Counted from the first letter of the stretch, positions 51,171 through 62,351 are shown. The stretch: 64,000 nucleotides of DNA from Ctena decussata (GCA_963989385.1 OZ022511.1:2170001-2234000), one strand, 5' to 3'. The notes: generated by a model from the sequence alone, not told the origin. Made by a program: numbers and translations.

Positions 51171-52440
51171 GCCAATACCTGTAGAATGTCCCAAAACCGA
51201 ACGTTTCGTGGCATCCTAGCGTGTCCAACCACCACCAACTGAAGTTTAACGCGTGTCTTCTTCAGAACTGGTTGTCATTGCAACGCTAATGTTCTATTAT
51301 GATGGCACTATTAATATTATTCTTATCTTTAATCACGATTTTTTAAATGATTTTGTTAACCCCTCTCGGGCCTGACGTAAAGTGTAAGTTCGCTAGTATT
51401 CTTTTCTATTTCTGCCAGCTTTCATTACTCTTCCGTCATTATGGTTGGTTGGCTGTTTTACGGCCCTTTGAAACAGTATTTCAGTCTATGCCGTCTCCCA
51501 AAGAGAGGGAGGAAGAAGAGAGAAATGATAGACAAGAGAAAAATGTCCAAACAACCCCCACTTACTGCAAGCACAGTATGCCCTTTCCCTACTATTATCC
51601 AAATGAGTAGGACGCCCGGGCACTGGAAGTTATACCCAGCACCACTGCACCACCCAATCACCCCTTCGTCATTATGGATGAAGCTTTAACACAAAATAGA
51701 AACTATTGCCTGATAAAAAGTGTTAAAAAATTACCGGAATATTTTCTGTTGGAAAACTCAAGCCCAATTATTATAAACTTTAATATATAGTATAAATACA
51801 ATGTACAGGACGAGGATCCCGCTCGCTCCTTGTTCCGCTTAAAGTTTTTAGTATTCGATGAAGAACAAGACGAAAATCGTTTTTAAGGACATATTCACCC
51901 CCCCCCCCCCCTTCAAGAACCAGAACTAAATCGTTTTTTGAGGACAGATTTTCCAGGTTTCAAACATTTTGACCACCTGCCCTCCTCCCTTCCCTCACCC
52001 CACCCCATTCACACACATATACACCACACACAAGTGTATACAGGCTTTGCAAAGAAAAGTATCATGCTTTTCGTCGTTTATGATGATATATTTTCACGGG
52101 ATTAACACCACTCGTTTTATGACTAGTTTTGCAGTTTATATTTGACTTTAACGTGCGCTAGCCTTATATACTGAGGGCAACCGATGAATGTCTTATTTGT
52201 TTCTTTAAGGATGCAAAATACAGAATGAATAGTTGGGGTTTCATTTAAAAAGTAAAAGTAAAAGCAATAAAAATGATTCAAAAGAGTCATTTGAATAATA
52301 GATTTAATAGATTGTTCGCAAACTAGTATGAACCAGCTAGTGTAATTTTCTCTCTGTGATATGGGCGGTTGTGTGGCAGATTTGGTCAGACAAGCTCGAT
52401 CCAAGATTCGTGCAAAGCTAAGCTTCTATGAGAACATCCT
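51171..52440. other. No recognised gene; low-complexity tracts
   Basis: Overlapping frames at 51,347-51,689 on both strands show no domain. A C run lies at about 51,899-51,911, and C/A-rich low complexity at 51,975-52,035. Confidence 0.4.
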
Positions 52441-52469
52441 TACGCATTGTCTGTTTCCTTTGGCGTCGA

Positions 52470-52540
52470 TGACGTCAGAAATCAACCTTGTTCGCCTACA
52501 TGACGTCACAGAGATTTTTATTCACAAACAACGTATAAAA
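52470..52540 (+). promoter_or_regulatory. Promoter-like cluster: two CRE palindromes and a TATA box
   Basis: Perfect TGACGTCA at 52470-52477 and 52501-52508, and TATAAAA at 52534-52540, a spacing typical of a CREB-responsive promoter with a start near 52,565. No clear ORF follows, and a 64-codon frame (52361-52555) overlaps it. Lies inside the TIR-bounded 49441-53022 region, so it could be an element promoter or chance. Confidence 0.4.
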
Positions 52541-53617
52541 AGGACAAAATTTTGAAATAAAATAAGGATTTGTTTGTGTCAGCTGAACCGTGACGGTATT
52601 ATATTTGCAATTATTTTTATTTTTTTCCAAATCTAAACAAACATAAGGGTAAAAGGACAGAAAGGGAAAAAAACAACTAAACCAACTTTTTAGATCGTTG
52701 CTAAGGATGTCCACGTGTTACTAAGGAGCGATAATTACCGTTCGCCACTTTATAATGTCGATTAACCATAAAACAGTGATATGAAACTGAAATCACTTCA
52801 AGCAAATCAAAAGAGGGTTTCATGAAATCACAACTGTAGACAACCGTATAAAAATGAAGGAAATAGCCTATGCTCTTGTAAAACTCGTTGCCATGGCAAC
52901 ATGCCTTATATAACAAAACAATGCCTGTAATAGTAATCCCAAATGACTATACAATTACTTTACAGCGTAAAACTTATTTTGGACATGGGGCCAAAAACAC
53001 CCCTTATCGACTCTAGGCCTTTCATCAATTACGAGGAGCGATCGAAAAGTTCTGACCCGAAGATAATTCTAGTAAATCTGCGCATTCGTGCTTAACACGA
53101 ATATAATCAGTTTTCATTTACTAGCTTTCGATGGAACATTCAAAAATATTTGGCGAAAGTTTCCTTTTTATCAGTATCCTAAACACAAAAGGGGTAGCAT
53201 GTTTTTAAAATAACATTTAACCTCTATTTGTCTTGCCTTAATTTGAAAAAATCATTCTGCACATTCTACCTGATTTAAACGTTTTTTGTTGTAGTACATA
53301 ACATATGATGATTTGTCAATAGTTTGATGGAAATGCAAAATATTTTGGCATCTGGTGGCTTTACCGTAAACCCTTAAATATTGCAACCCTGAAATTTACA
53401 GGCTCATATCCTACTTTCGTGTTTGTTAGGAACATGGTGAGCGAAATCAAACAATGTTTACATACATATAAACATTAACAACTTACACGGTTTTTGTCAA
53501 GAAGAGTTCAAAGATATCCGTTTCTGTGCACGCAGAGCATGCGACTCTGATTGAACACTGTCTGCAGAAACTCTCAAAATAGACACTTTCTGAAAATTAA
53601 GATTTTGCTTTTTATTA

Positions 53618-55845
53618 GCTCACCTGAGCCATAGGCTCAGGGTGAGCTATTGTGATCACCAAGTGTCCGTCGTGCGTCGTCAACAATTGGCTATAAATGA
53701 CATCTTCTCTGAAACCGCTAGGCCTAGGGCTTTGATATTTGGTATGAAGCACTGTCTAGTTGACCTCTACCAAGTGTGTTCAAACTGTGGCCACAGGGTC
53801 CAAAATGGCCCTGGGGCAGGGGGTCTTGGGTTTGAAACTAAAAAAAAAATAAATATCTTCTCCAGAACTGCTCGGCTCAGATACTTGAAATTTGGTATGT
53901 ATCATTGTCTAGTGGTCCTCTACCAAGTTTGTTCAAATGGGGACCCAGGATCCAAAATGCCCCTGGGGCAGGGGGTCTTGGGTTCGAAACTAAAAAATAC
54001 TTAAAATCTTCTTCTCCAGAACTGCTTGGCTTAGATGCTTGAAATTTGGTATGTAACATTGCCTAGTGGTCCTCTACCAAGTTTGTTCAAATGGTGGCCG
54101 CAGGGTCCACAATGGCCCCGGGGCAGGGAGTCCCAGGCTTGAACCATAGAAAAACACTGGAAAGCCTTTCTTCATAAGAACTGCAAGGCTCATATGCTTG
54201 AAATTTGGTATGTAGCAGTGCCTAATAGGCCTCTGCCAAGTTTGTTCAAATGGTGGCCCAGGGCAAGGTTTATGTTACGGTCCAAAACACAACTGGTCCA
54301 AAGGACCAGCATGGAACACAACTGGTCCAAAGGACCAGCATGGCCATGATTAAAATGGTCCTCTCGGCGTTTCTGCTGGTTTTCATTGTAACCTTTGTGC
54401 AATAAACATAAAGATAAGCTGGTCTGGAGGACCAGCTGATACAGTAATCAGCTGGTCCTGCCCAAAAATTACAAGTCCCGGACCAACGGACTAATGGTTA
54501 GTTTAAACGATATTTTATTAACTATAAATTACATACATATACTACAATACAAATTCAAAAGTATCAGGATTTGACAGTAAGCAAGATGCTTATTTATGAA
54601 GTCATTTCCTGGAGCATATTGGAATTTACAGTATAAGAATGTGACTAATGGTTAATAAAACGCCTGCAGGGTCCAAAATAGCCCCTTGGCATAGAGTCCA
54701 AGGTTTGAACCATAGAAATGCAAAGAAAAATATTCAAAAATCTTCTTCAGAGCCATAAGGCTTAGATGCTTGAAATTTGGTATGATGCGTTGCCTAGTAG
54801 TCCTTTACCAAGTTTGTTCAAATGGTGGCCCTAGGGTCCAAAATGGTCCCGCGGCAGGGAGTCCTAGGTTTGAACCATAAAATACATAGAAAAATATTAA
54901 AAAATCTTATTCTTCAGAACCACTTGGCTCAGATGCTCGAAATTAGGCGTGTAGCTTTGCCTAGTAGGCTTTTACCAAGTTTGTTCAAATGATGAACCCA
55001 GGGTCTAAAATGGCCCCGCCCCAAGGGGTCCTGGCTTTGAACCATAAAACTACATAAAAAATATTCAAAAATCTTCTTCTTTAGAACCACTAGGCTCAGA
55101 TGCTTGAACATTTCTATGCTGCATTGCCTTGTAGTCCTTAATCAAGTTGATGGCCCTAGGGTACAAAATGGCCCTGCCGCAGGGAGTCCTGTGTTTGAGC
55201 CATGGAAATACATAGAAAGCTATTAAAGAATCTTCTTTTTCAGAACCACTTGGCTCAGATGCTTGAAATTTGGTATGATACATTGCCTGGTGGGCCCCTA
55301 CAAAATTTATATAAATGGTGGCCCTGGGATCCAAAATGGCCCTTGGGCGGGGAGTCTTGGGTTCGAAATTAAAATATACTTAAAAGTCTTCTTCTCCAGA
55401 ACCCCTTAGTGCAGATGCTTGTAATTTGGAATGTTGCATTGCCTAGTGGTTCCTTGCCAAGCTTCTTCAAATGATGGCGCCAGGGTAAAAAATGGCTCCG
55501 CCCCAGGGGGTGCTGGGTTTGAACCATACAAATACATAGAAAAATATTAAAAAATCTTCTTCAGAACCACTTAGCTCAGAGGCTTGAAATTTAGCTGTTA
55601 GCATTGCCTAGTGGTCCTTACCAAGATTATTCAAATGATGGCCCCAGGGTCCAAAATGGCCTAGCCCCAGGGGGTCCAGGGTTTGAACCACAGCAATACA
55701 TAGAAAAATATTCAAAAATTTTCTTCTTCAGAACCATTTTGAAATGGTTGCAAACTATCAGGTTTGTTCAAATCATGACCCTAGTTTTACATTTGACCTT
55801 TTTGCTCAGGTGAGATATTCAGGGCCTCTTGACCCTCTTGTTCTG
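53618..55845 (+). repeat. Tandem array of ~160-bp units (array family 4)
   Basis: About ten diverged units with gcttgaaatttggtatgt, cattgcctagtggtcctctaccaagtttgttcaaatg and tggccccagggtccaaaatggcccc..ggcagggagtc, anchored at about 53733, 53888, 54040, 54200, 54772, 54938, 55105, 55265, 55420 and 55586. The array starts at agctcacctgagcc and ends gctcaggtgagatattcagggcctcttgaccctcttg, a short inverted terminal motif. A different sequence of about 400 bp (54,260-54,660) interrupts it. ORFs inside are shadows. Confidence 0.85.
54286..54440. repeat. Cluster of small hairpins inside the array
   Basis: ctggtccaaaggaccag occurs at 54293-54309 and 54322-54338, and agctggtctggaggaccagct at 54418-54438: three short perfect hairpins on a ggtcc/ggacc theme within 150 bp, in the segment that interrupts the 160-bp array. 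Confidence 0.8.
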
Positions 55846-56152
55846 AAATGGAATAATTTTATGTTTGCATATATCACCATTACCGGGATGCCTTAGGACA
55901 TACGTCGTATATTTGCAAACAAAAATAGCAAATGTTTGACTCTGCTAAAGTTATGGTCGGTCAAAGAGTTATAAAGTGTACTCATCGGGGTAACTGTAAA
56001 AGGTGAAGTGTTATCCAATTGAGATGTAAGATAAATTTACAAAATTTGGCGATTGTTGCTCTGTAGAATGGTTGTTTAAAATCAATATCTCGAATTCGCT
56101 CTAAAGGTTTCAAGACATGGCGGGGCTTAGAACTTTTCGATCGCTCCTCGTA

Positions 56153-56820
56153 CATGTTTTATCTTTAAAGATATACGCCCTGATATGTTTCTATTAAATT
56201 TCAAATTTCTCACGAAAAATCGTATCAAAGACAAACAAATGATTTATAGTAAAAGTACTTTTATCTACCAAATTTATAATTTGTGCCGGTCACTGGAAAT
56301 AGGAGGATTTAAGAAAGTGTATAAACACGCGGGAATAGCGGGTCGTCATTCCCGCCAAAAACGAATACTGGATACGCCCAGTAACCATGGTTAATCGGGG
56401 AAAAGTTATATCATGAATAATTTTAAGCCCTTTCTTTAATCAACATCGGACAGTTATTGGCTGAAAAGATCTCACGTGCACGGATTGCAGATTAATGCTA
56501 TTGTTAAGTTATTTACTCCACTATTCATAAAATGCAAAGCGTGCTTGCAAAAACGCCATTTTATTCCCATGTGGGAGTCAATCAATTTATGAGAAAAAAT
56601 GTTCATGAATATTCAAGAAGGGTTCGTAATGATATATCGTCTCTGCCTCCGTACCAAAGACTTTTTGGATGAAGATTTTTTGTACAATTCTTAATTGTGT
56701 TGCATACAACTTATCCGTTTAATTCTTTTGTGGTTATTTCTTAATGAAATACGAGGGAGTGTACCTTTCAATGACATACTTTGTAGAACACCAACAGCCT
56801 GTCTCAGCTACTGAATTATA
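56153..56820. other. No recognised feature
   Basis: AT-rich flank between two DNA elements. Confidence 0.35.
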
Positions 56821-57748
56821 TATATACTGAACAAAAAAAGAAACGTTACATGTACTTTCAATACATGTTTTCTTTAAACTGAATTATGATTTTGCCAATT
56901 TTATTTTATGTCAAACTGATAAAAAGTATTCGGAGTTCAGAAAATGAATATCACAACAAAAACTGCCCGATTAATGTCTCCAGATTAGTTTGAGTAAATG
57001 GAGGGTCAAATTTGCAATGTGCAATTTTGAGGTGCTTTTTGAGGATCCGTATTTCACTCAAGTTGTCAGCCAATGTAAACAAGTCATTTCTGAGACGTTG
57101 ATCAGGCACTAGTTGTTTCGAAAACGGTCCATCCGCCGCTTCTAAAATATTGATCAGTGAAGCACAAGGCTTGGAACATCGCTTTTCAGGACACTTGATT
57201 CTCACTTTCATGAAATGCACTGAAACTCCCATAGACAATGCAAGGCGATATACCACGGTTAACTAACCATTTTGGTCAACTTTTTCATCATGAACCATTG
57301 TCTAGAGAAGTCTGAATAAGATCCTAAAATGAAACTTGAAAATTTTATTGATACGTACTGGTTAATCAGAGTAAATTATTTGCTATACTTTTAATTGCAA
57401 GGGAGACAATTTCAAAGACACAAAATTTTTAACATCTTATTTCTTTGAACTGTTGGTTAAATGTCAGAAGGTACATAGGGTTTCTTATTGGCAGTTACAA
57501 GGCAAATCCGAAAGTGTAAAAATTTATTCGCTTGCGCATGCGCATTCAGCGTTACACATTGTTTTGGAGTTTTCAGTCAAAGTGGAATAATTCTGTAACA
57601 ACTGATGCAAATCAAAAAAGGATTATGTCATAAGGTTGCCTGTCGTGTGGTATGTGAGAGAGTAACGTAGCAATATTTGGAAATATTGTTCTGTAGCTTG
57701 AAATTCATAAATAATCTATATAACGTTTCTTTTTTTGTTCAGTATATA
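56821..57748. mobile_element. 928-bp element with 28-bp perfect inverted ends
   Basis: tatatactgaacaaaaaaag (start of a 28-nt end, 56821-56848) is exactly complemented at 57721-57748. The outermost TATATA probably includes the target duplication. A 101-codon minus frame (56951-57256) has no transposase motif. Non-autonomous. Confidence 0.85.
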
Positions 57749-58135
57749 TAAGATCGATTGATTTATGAAGCCGTTAGCTAAGGAAGCAGACCAGCAAGAT
57801 TGATCTGAGAAGCTGCAAGTCAAGGAAACTAAGCAATAGTATCCTTAACCAATCAAAATAGTAAGTCTGTCGCGAGAAAGGTACCTAACGATTACCAGAA
57901 AATTCCCATCACCTGGAGCAGGCTGTCTGAGTGTGGTCTTCATTTTTAGCACCAGCAATGTTTGACACATCACCAGATTCTAGTAGTGTTCACTTTTAGT
58001 TATACTCCCAGCCATATTTGACATATCGCAAGATTCCAGTGGTCTTCACTTTTAGTTATCCTGTCAGCGATGTTTGACACATCACCAGATTCCAGTGGGC
58101 ATGCAACATTGGCGCAAGGTTGAACAAAGTCGATT
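57749..58135. repeat. Short diverged tandem repeat
   Basis: Near 57,945-58,100 a ~62-bp unit (gatgtttgacacatcaccagattc.agtggtcttcacttttagttat) occurs about three times. Nothing else recognised. Confidence 0.6.
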
Positions 58136-58266
58136 TGAGCCGCGACACAACAAACCAACAAAGTGGCATGTGCGCCACGCGAAGACTCAAATCAGCCTGG
58201 GTATACGCCCAGTCTGATCAGAGTTTCGCTGTGCGCTGAAAAGATAGATAAGGGTCTAGGCTAACT
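58136..58266 (+). mobile_element. MITE family M1, copy 4 (partial)
   Basis: Left half only: tgagccgcgacacaaca.aaccaacaaagtgg...gtctgatcagagt...aagggtctaggcta. The right half is missing. Confidence 0.85.
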
Positions 58267-58710
58267 CCAAGGGACAATGACTGGGGCTGTACACTGTATT
58301 TTTATACGTCGGTCGAAAACAGGTCGTATTATGTCGTGGCCTCCGTCCGTCCGTCAGTCTGTCTACCGTCCATCCGTTAATTTTTCGTTTCCGCTCAATA
58401 TTCTTAACCCTTTCAAAGATTTTTGAAACTTGGGTCAAATCTTTGCCTTATCAAGACAATGTTCAGAACTTATATTTGATCAATGTCCGCCAAAGGTCAA
58501 GTTCACACTTAGAGGTCGAAGTTCAAAAGGTAACATTTCGTGTCCGACCATATCTCGAAAACCGTTTAAGATTTTTTCATGAAAATTTGTATAGGCCGTT
58601 TGCCGAAAAGTGGAGGGCAAAATTTTGGATTAATTTCATTGCAACTTAACGGATTTTTTTTAAGCTTTGCGTATCTTCTTCTGTTACCCATACGAACTCG
58701 TGCATGGAAA
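58267..58710. other. No recognised gene
   Basis: Contains a (CCGT)n-like stretch (cctccgtccgtccgtcagtctgtc, about 58,340) as found at dispersed repeat ends elsewhere. Confidence 0.35.
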
Positions 58711-58892
58711 TACAATCGAACCTGCTTATGTGGTCATCTCCATTAAGGGATCACCTGCCGTAAGCATCCACCTTTTCGGGGTCCCTTGAACTAAAAAACA
58801 GTGTAAATGAACCGGTACTAAGGGGTCACCTGTCTTAAGCAGCCACTTTTTGCCCTTTCCTTGGGAGACCCCTTAAGACAAGTTTGACTGTA
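58711..58892. mobile_element. 182-bp MITE, TA-flanked TIRs
   Basis: tacaatcgaacctgcttatgtggtcatct on the left pairs imperfectly with the complement of agaccccttaagacaagtttgactgta on the right; internal direct and inverted ggtcacctg/taagc words. Resembles short Tc1/mariner-type MITEs. Confidence 0.7.
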
Positions 58893-60330
58893 CAGATTTT
58901 TGGACTTTGAAATAAAAATGTGTCAGATCAACTACACGGTAAAAATCTTTTCTAATCTTTTGAATTTTACACTTGGTTGGTGCATATTTTGGAACAGCCA
59001 GTGTTGTAAAGAGTATTAATATACGTCGCTTGTATGGGTATTTACTCCCATTTTAGGAAGTCCTTGTCAGTGATGGGCCCATTATTGCTTAATCCTCTTA
59101 CTTACCAAGGCCCAGGTTCACAATAATTCCTTAAGTTAAGGAAGAACTTAGCTATTAAACGTCCAAGGCATACCTTTACTAAGGAGTCTCTTAAAAGGGG
59201 CATCTGTTCAAGACCTTAAATGAGGTGGCGTCTTCGGAAAATTATACGGAGTCATACGGAAACTCTGACGGAAATGAGCGAGAGATTACGTATTTTGTGC
59301 TTGATGTAAACGGCAATTTATGTTCCCGCGGGCTGTCAAACCTAACATTTCAGTCCGTTCTTTGAATATTCGGTATTTAAACGATGAAAAATGAATTCCT
59401 ACATAAAGACTGACATGATGGCAACATTTTCTGCCTGTCTGTCTGTCTCTTTCTTCGTGTTTGTCTCTGTCTCTCTCTGTCTTACTTTGTGGAGACGTTG
59501 CTGAAAACTTTCAACGTTGTATTCTCAGACAGAGGAACTAACTAATAAAGCAAGGAAGCAAAAAGAAAAAAATAGCACTTATTTTGATGCGGTTTGTACT
59601 AAAGCTGGAACTTTTTTTTTGAAAGCTTTGTGCTGCAGACAAAACGAAGGTAGACGAATGCCATGGGAAAAGCTAGGACGACTGCCTTATTCATGAACAG
59701 AGCTTTACCTTTGCGACATATTTCAGCATTTTAGAACTGGATCCCGGGGATGTTCCTCAAATTCCAAGCTGTAGTTTTACTAGTTTGAAGAGGTCGAGCC
59801 ACCAGTTGGTTAGATAATCTAGATTTGGATTCGGTCCTCGCCGAGGTCGCGAAAACATACATCTGATCAAAGTATATCCGATCCAGCTCGGCTAACGCAA
59901 TCTGAGTATGAAGGGGCCTAGGCGGCACTTATAAGTGTGAGCATGAGCATTGCAAAGACAATACTGTAACAATGTGCACACATCATGTATACCACCGTAA
60001 TGTACTTGCTGGTTTCGTGTACTGTGACGGTGAACTCATAATCGAATGATTTTCTATTAAGGCGACTGTCTTGGAACACTTAGGCCCAATTTCACGTCGC
60101 CGATAAACCGAGAATTAAGGCAGCTGGGTGCTTATTTTCAAAGATAATCTTTGGAATGAATTTCAAATGGAAAAATTATTTTCCGCTATGAATAAAATGA
60201 CGGATTATTTTGAGCTTCGGAAAACGAAAGATTAAGGACTTAAAAACCTTGAATCTATGCGAAAAATGAATGACTACGAGTATATGCAATGATTTAATTA
60301 ACATAAATGATATTCGTGAGCACAATAAAC
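58893..60330. other. No recognised gene
   Basis: Some MITE-like words (ggcccaggttcacaataattcc near 59,110; ggcccaatttcacgtcgcc near 60,083) but no clear pair. A (GTCT)n-rich stretch lies at 59,430-59,485. Confidence 0.35.
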
Positions 60331-60600
60331 TGCGACATGACAAAACCAACAAAGTGGTATGTGCATCCAGCGAAGACTCAGATCAGCCTGGGCATCTGTC
60401 CACTCTGATCAGAGCCTTGATTGTGCGCTGAAAGGGTAACTAAGGAGAAGACTCAGATCAGCCTGGGTATTCGCCCAGTCTGATCAGATTCAGAGTCTTC
60501 ATTCTCCGCATGGAGCTAGCTTAGATCCTTGACTACCCTTTCAGCGAAAAACCAAGACTCTGATCAGAGTGGCTGATCTGAGTCTTCGCTGGATGCATAT
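60331..60600. mobile_element. MITE family M1, copy 5 (rearranged)
   Basis: tgcgacatgacaaaaccaacaaagtgg...gaagactcagatcagcctgggcat, with an internal partial duplication of the gaagactcagatcagcctggg block (about 60,447-60,490). The right TIR is truncated. Confidence 0.8.
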
Positions 60601-60714
60601 CTAAAGTGTGTACCAAATTCCAAAATCCTAGCTATAGTGGTTCCTGAGAAATCTGTGACAGAAAAAATGTTACTATACACACACACAAACATATAAATCC
60701 CATATATACTTTTT

Positions 60715-60782
60715 TGCCGTGTGGCGGCCGTAAACGTCTCCCCCTACATCATCCATAGTGCAGATTATATTTCATTTTGTCA
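60715..60782 (+). mobile_element. Partial second copy of family R4
   Basis: tgccgtgtggcggccgtaaacgtctccccctacatcatccatagtgcagatta matches 17,913-17,970, the left part of the 368-bp insertion in the gypsy RT. Confidence 0.8.
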
Positions 60783-60784
60783 TT

Positions 60785-60895
60785 TGAGATTAGGGGACAT
60801 GAGGCCCTGAATCGCTCACCTGAGTAAAAGGTCAAACATCAAACTAGAGCCATAATTTGAACAAACCTGACAGTTAGAAACTGTCAAAATATGAG
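60785..60895 (-). repeat. Inverted terminal fragment of array family 4
   Basis: On the minus strand: tgacagtttctaactgtcaggtttgttcaaattatggctctag...gaccttttactcaggtgagcgattcagggcctc, matching the right terminus at about 55,745-55,845. Confidence 0.75.
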
Positions 60896-61234
60896 AGACA
60901 TTGGTTAAAGGTCAAACAAAGGTCAAATTGGTTAAAGGTGCCACTTTTTCTTCAAGAATTATAAAATGTGTGAAAAGTAGCTTAAAATGTATACACACAG
61001 AATTATTTGTGTTATTCCGACGTTTTGGAAAAGGCATCTATAAGCTATCTGCCTACTCCCAATAAATTCATGTGTTGTATTATTATATATGTTCATATGG
61101 AAAACATTATTGTTTAAACTAAATGTCAAACAATGAACTTGACCTCCATTGCTTAATTTTATTTGACTGTATTTATCAACTTTTGCACCAAAATCTTATA
61201 CAAGTTCCATAAACTCTTGTATTTAAGCATTTTC

Positions 61235-62335
61235 CAATATTAAAGCACCAGAAAGCAAATCTGACATTGTCGTAAAAATGTCAAGCTCAACCAAAGTCAT
61301 CGTCTGAACAATCTTGGGCCGAAATCTTCAAAACTTTCCATGAAATCTTACGTTCTCGCATTTTTCCATATTTGACCTTGCTGTAAGTTCAAGGTCAACC
61401 CAAGGTCATCATCTGAACACTCTTGGTAGTACTCGAGTACCCGGTGCTAGAGAGGCGCCGTAGTCGAGTGGTTAGATTGGCTCGGTTATTTTGCAGAAAG
61501 TCACCGGACGGTCGTGAGTTCGCGGCTCACTGTCGCCATACGATGACTGGAAAACTCTCTCTGTCAACCCAGCAGTAAATGGGTATCTGTTTCGAATCAG
61601 GGAAGGATAAGGCAGCGAAAGGAGAGGGATGGGCTCCGCCTTTCATCAGCTGTGCCCAAGATACAGTGGGTCTCTAACCCACACTGCCCCTACGGCTATT
61701 AGGCTATGGGAAACCTTTACCTTTTTACCCGATGCTAAATACCAAGTTTCAAGGCCATCGGCCAAATGGTCTTGGAGAAAAAGATGTTAAAGGTTTTTAT
61801 CATATATGGCTATGACGGCCATGCTGGTCATGTGACCTAAACCGTTTGAACATTTTGTTCCCTCCGCCCCTGGAGGCTCTGTATGAAATGTGTATACAAC
61901 TGGCCCTGTGGCTTTTTAGGTGAGGGTTTGAAATTGTCAAAATACAAGAGTCCTGGACAAAGGTCAAAAAATGACATTTTCCTCTTGTACTCACAAATGA
62001 TTTTGTACTCATTAAGATGACTGCATATATCAATTTTTAGCCTAAATCTTCAAAACCTTCCATGAAATTATATGTACTAGCATTTCCCCATATTTGACTT
62101 GCCGTAAAAAAGTCAAGGTCAGCCCAAGGTCATCATTTGAACAATCTTGGAAATACTCAAGCCTCTGATGCTACATACAAAGTTTCAGGGCCATCGGCCA
62201 ATTGGTTCTGAAGAAGAGGATTTTTAAAGAATTTTACCATATATGTTCATGGTGGCCATAATGGCATGTGACCATGTTAACAAATTTTCATTCCCTTAAC
62301 CCCTGAAAGTTCTATATGAAATTTGGTTACAATTG
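61235..62335 (+). repeat. Two direct ~0.45-kb repeat units, one split by a SINE
   Basis: ttcaaaactttccatgaaatctta, ccatatttgacctt, caaggtcaacccaaggtcatcatctgaac, gatgctaaataccaagtttcaaggccatcggccaa and ttttatcatatatgg occur in the first unit (61,320-61,830) and again at 62,045-62,265. The first unit is interrupted by a SINE at 61450-61726. Confidence 0.75.
61450..61726 (+). mobile_element. tRNA-headed SINE (family S3), with 11-bp target duplication
   Basis: A box gtagtcgagtggttagat, B box ggtcgtgagttcgcggctc, body ctgtcaacccagcagtaaatgg...atgggctccgcctttcatcagctgtgcccaagatacagtgggtctctaacccacac, tail cctttaccttttt. acccggtgcta (61439-61449) and acccgatgcta (61727-61737) flank it. The uninterrupted paralogous unit at 62,165 confirms the empty site. 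Confidence 0.9.
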
Positions 62336-62351
62336 CTTACCTAGGTCAAAG

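Larger units (their letters stand above)
49441..53022. mobile_element. ~3.6-kb TIR-bounded region
   Basis: aaaggcctagggtcgataag at 49441-49460 and the complement of aaaggcctagagtcgataag at 53003-53022: 19 of 20 bases match, with weaker similarity inward (ggcc, tttt). No transposase ORF. The region contains X-box-like motifs, (GA)n tracts, a SINE and a CRE/TATA cluster. The long distance makes the pairing less certain than for the MITEs. Confidence 0.5.
53032..56150. mobile_element. Mariner-like element remnant with 22-bp perfect TIRs and TA duplication
   Basis: cgaggagcgatcgaaaagttct at 53032-53053 and its exact complement at 56129-56150, flanked by TA on both sides (53030-53031, 56151-56152). 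TIR length and TA duplication fit Tc1/mariner. No transposase remains. The interior holds a nested 160-bp tandem array (53,618-55,845); without it the element would be about 0.9 kb. Confidence 0.8.
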
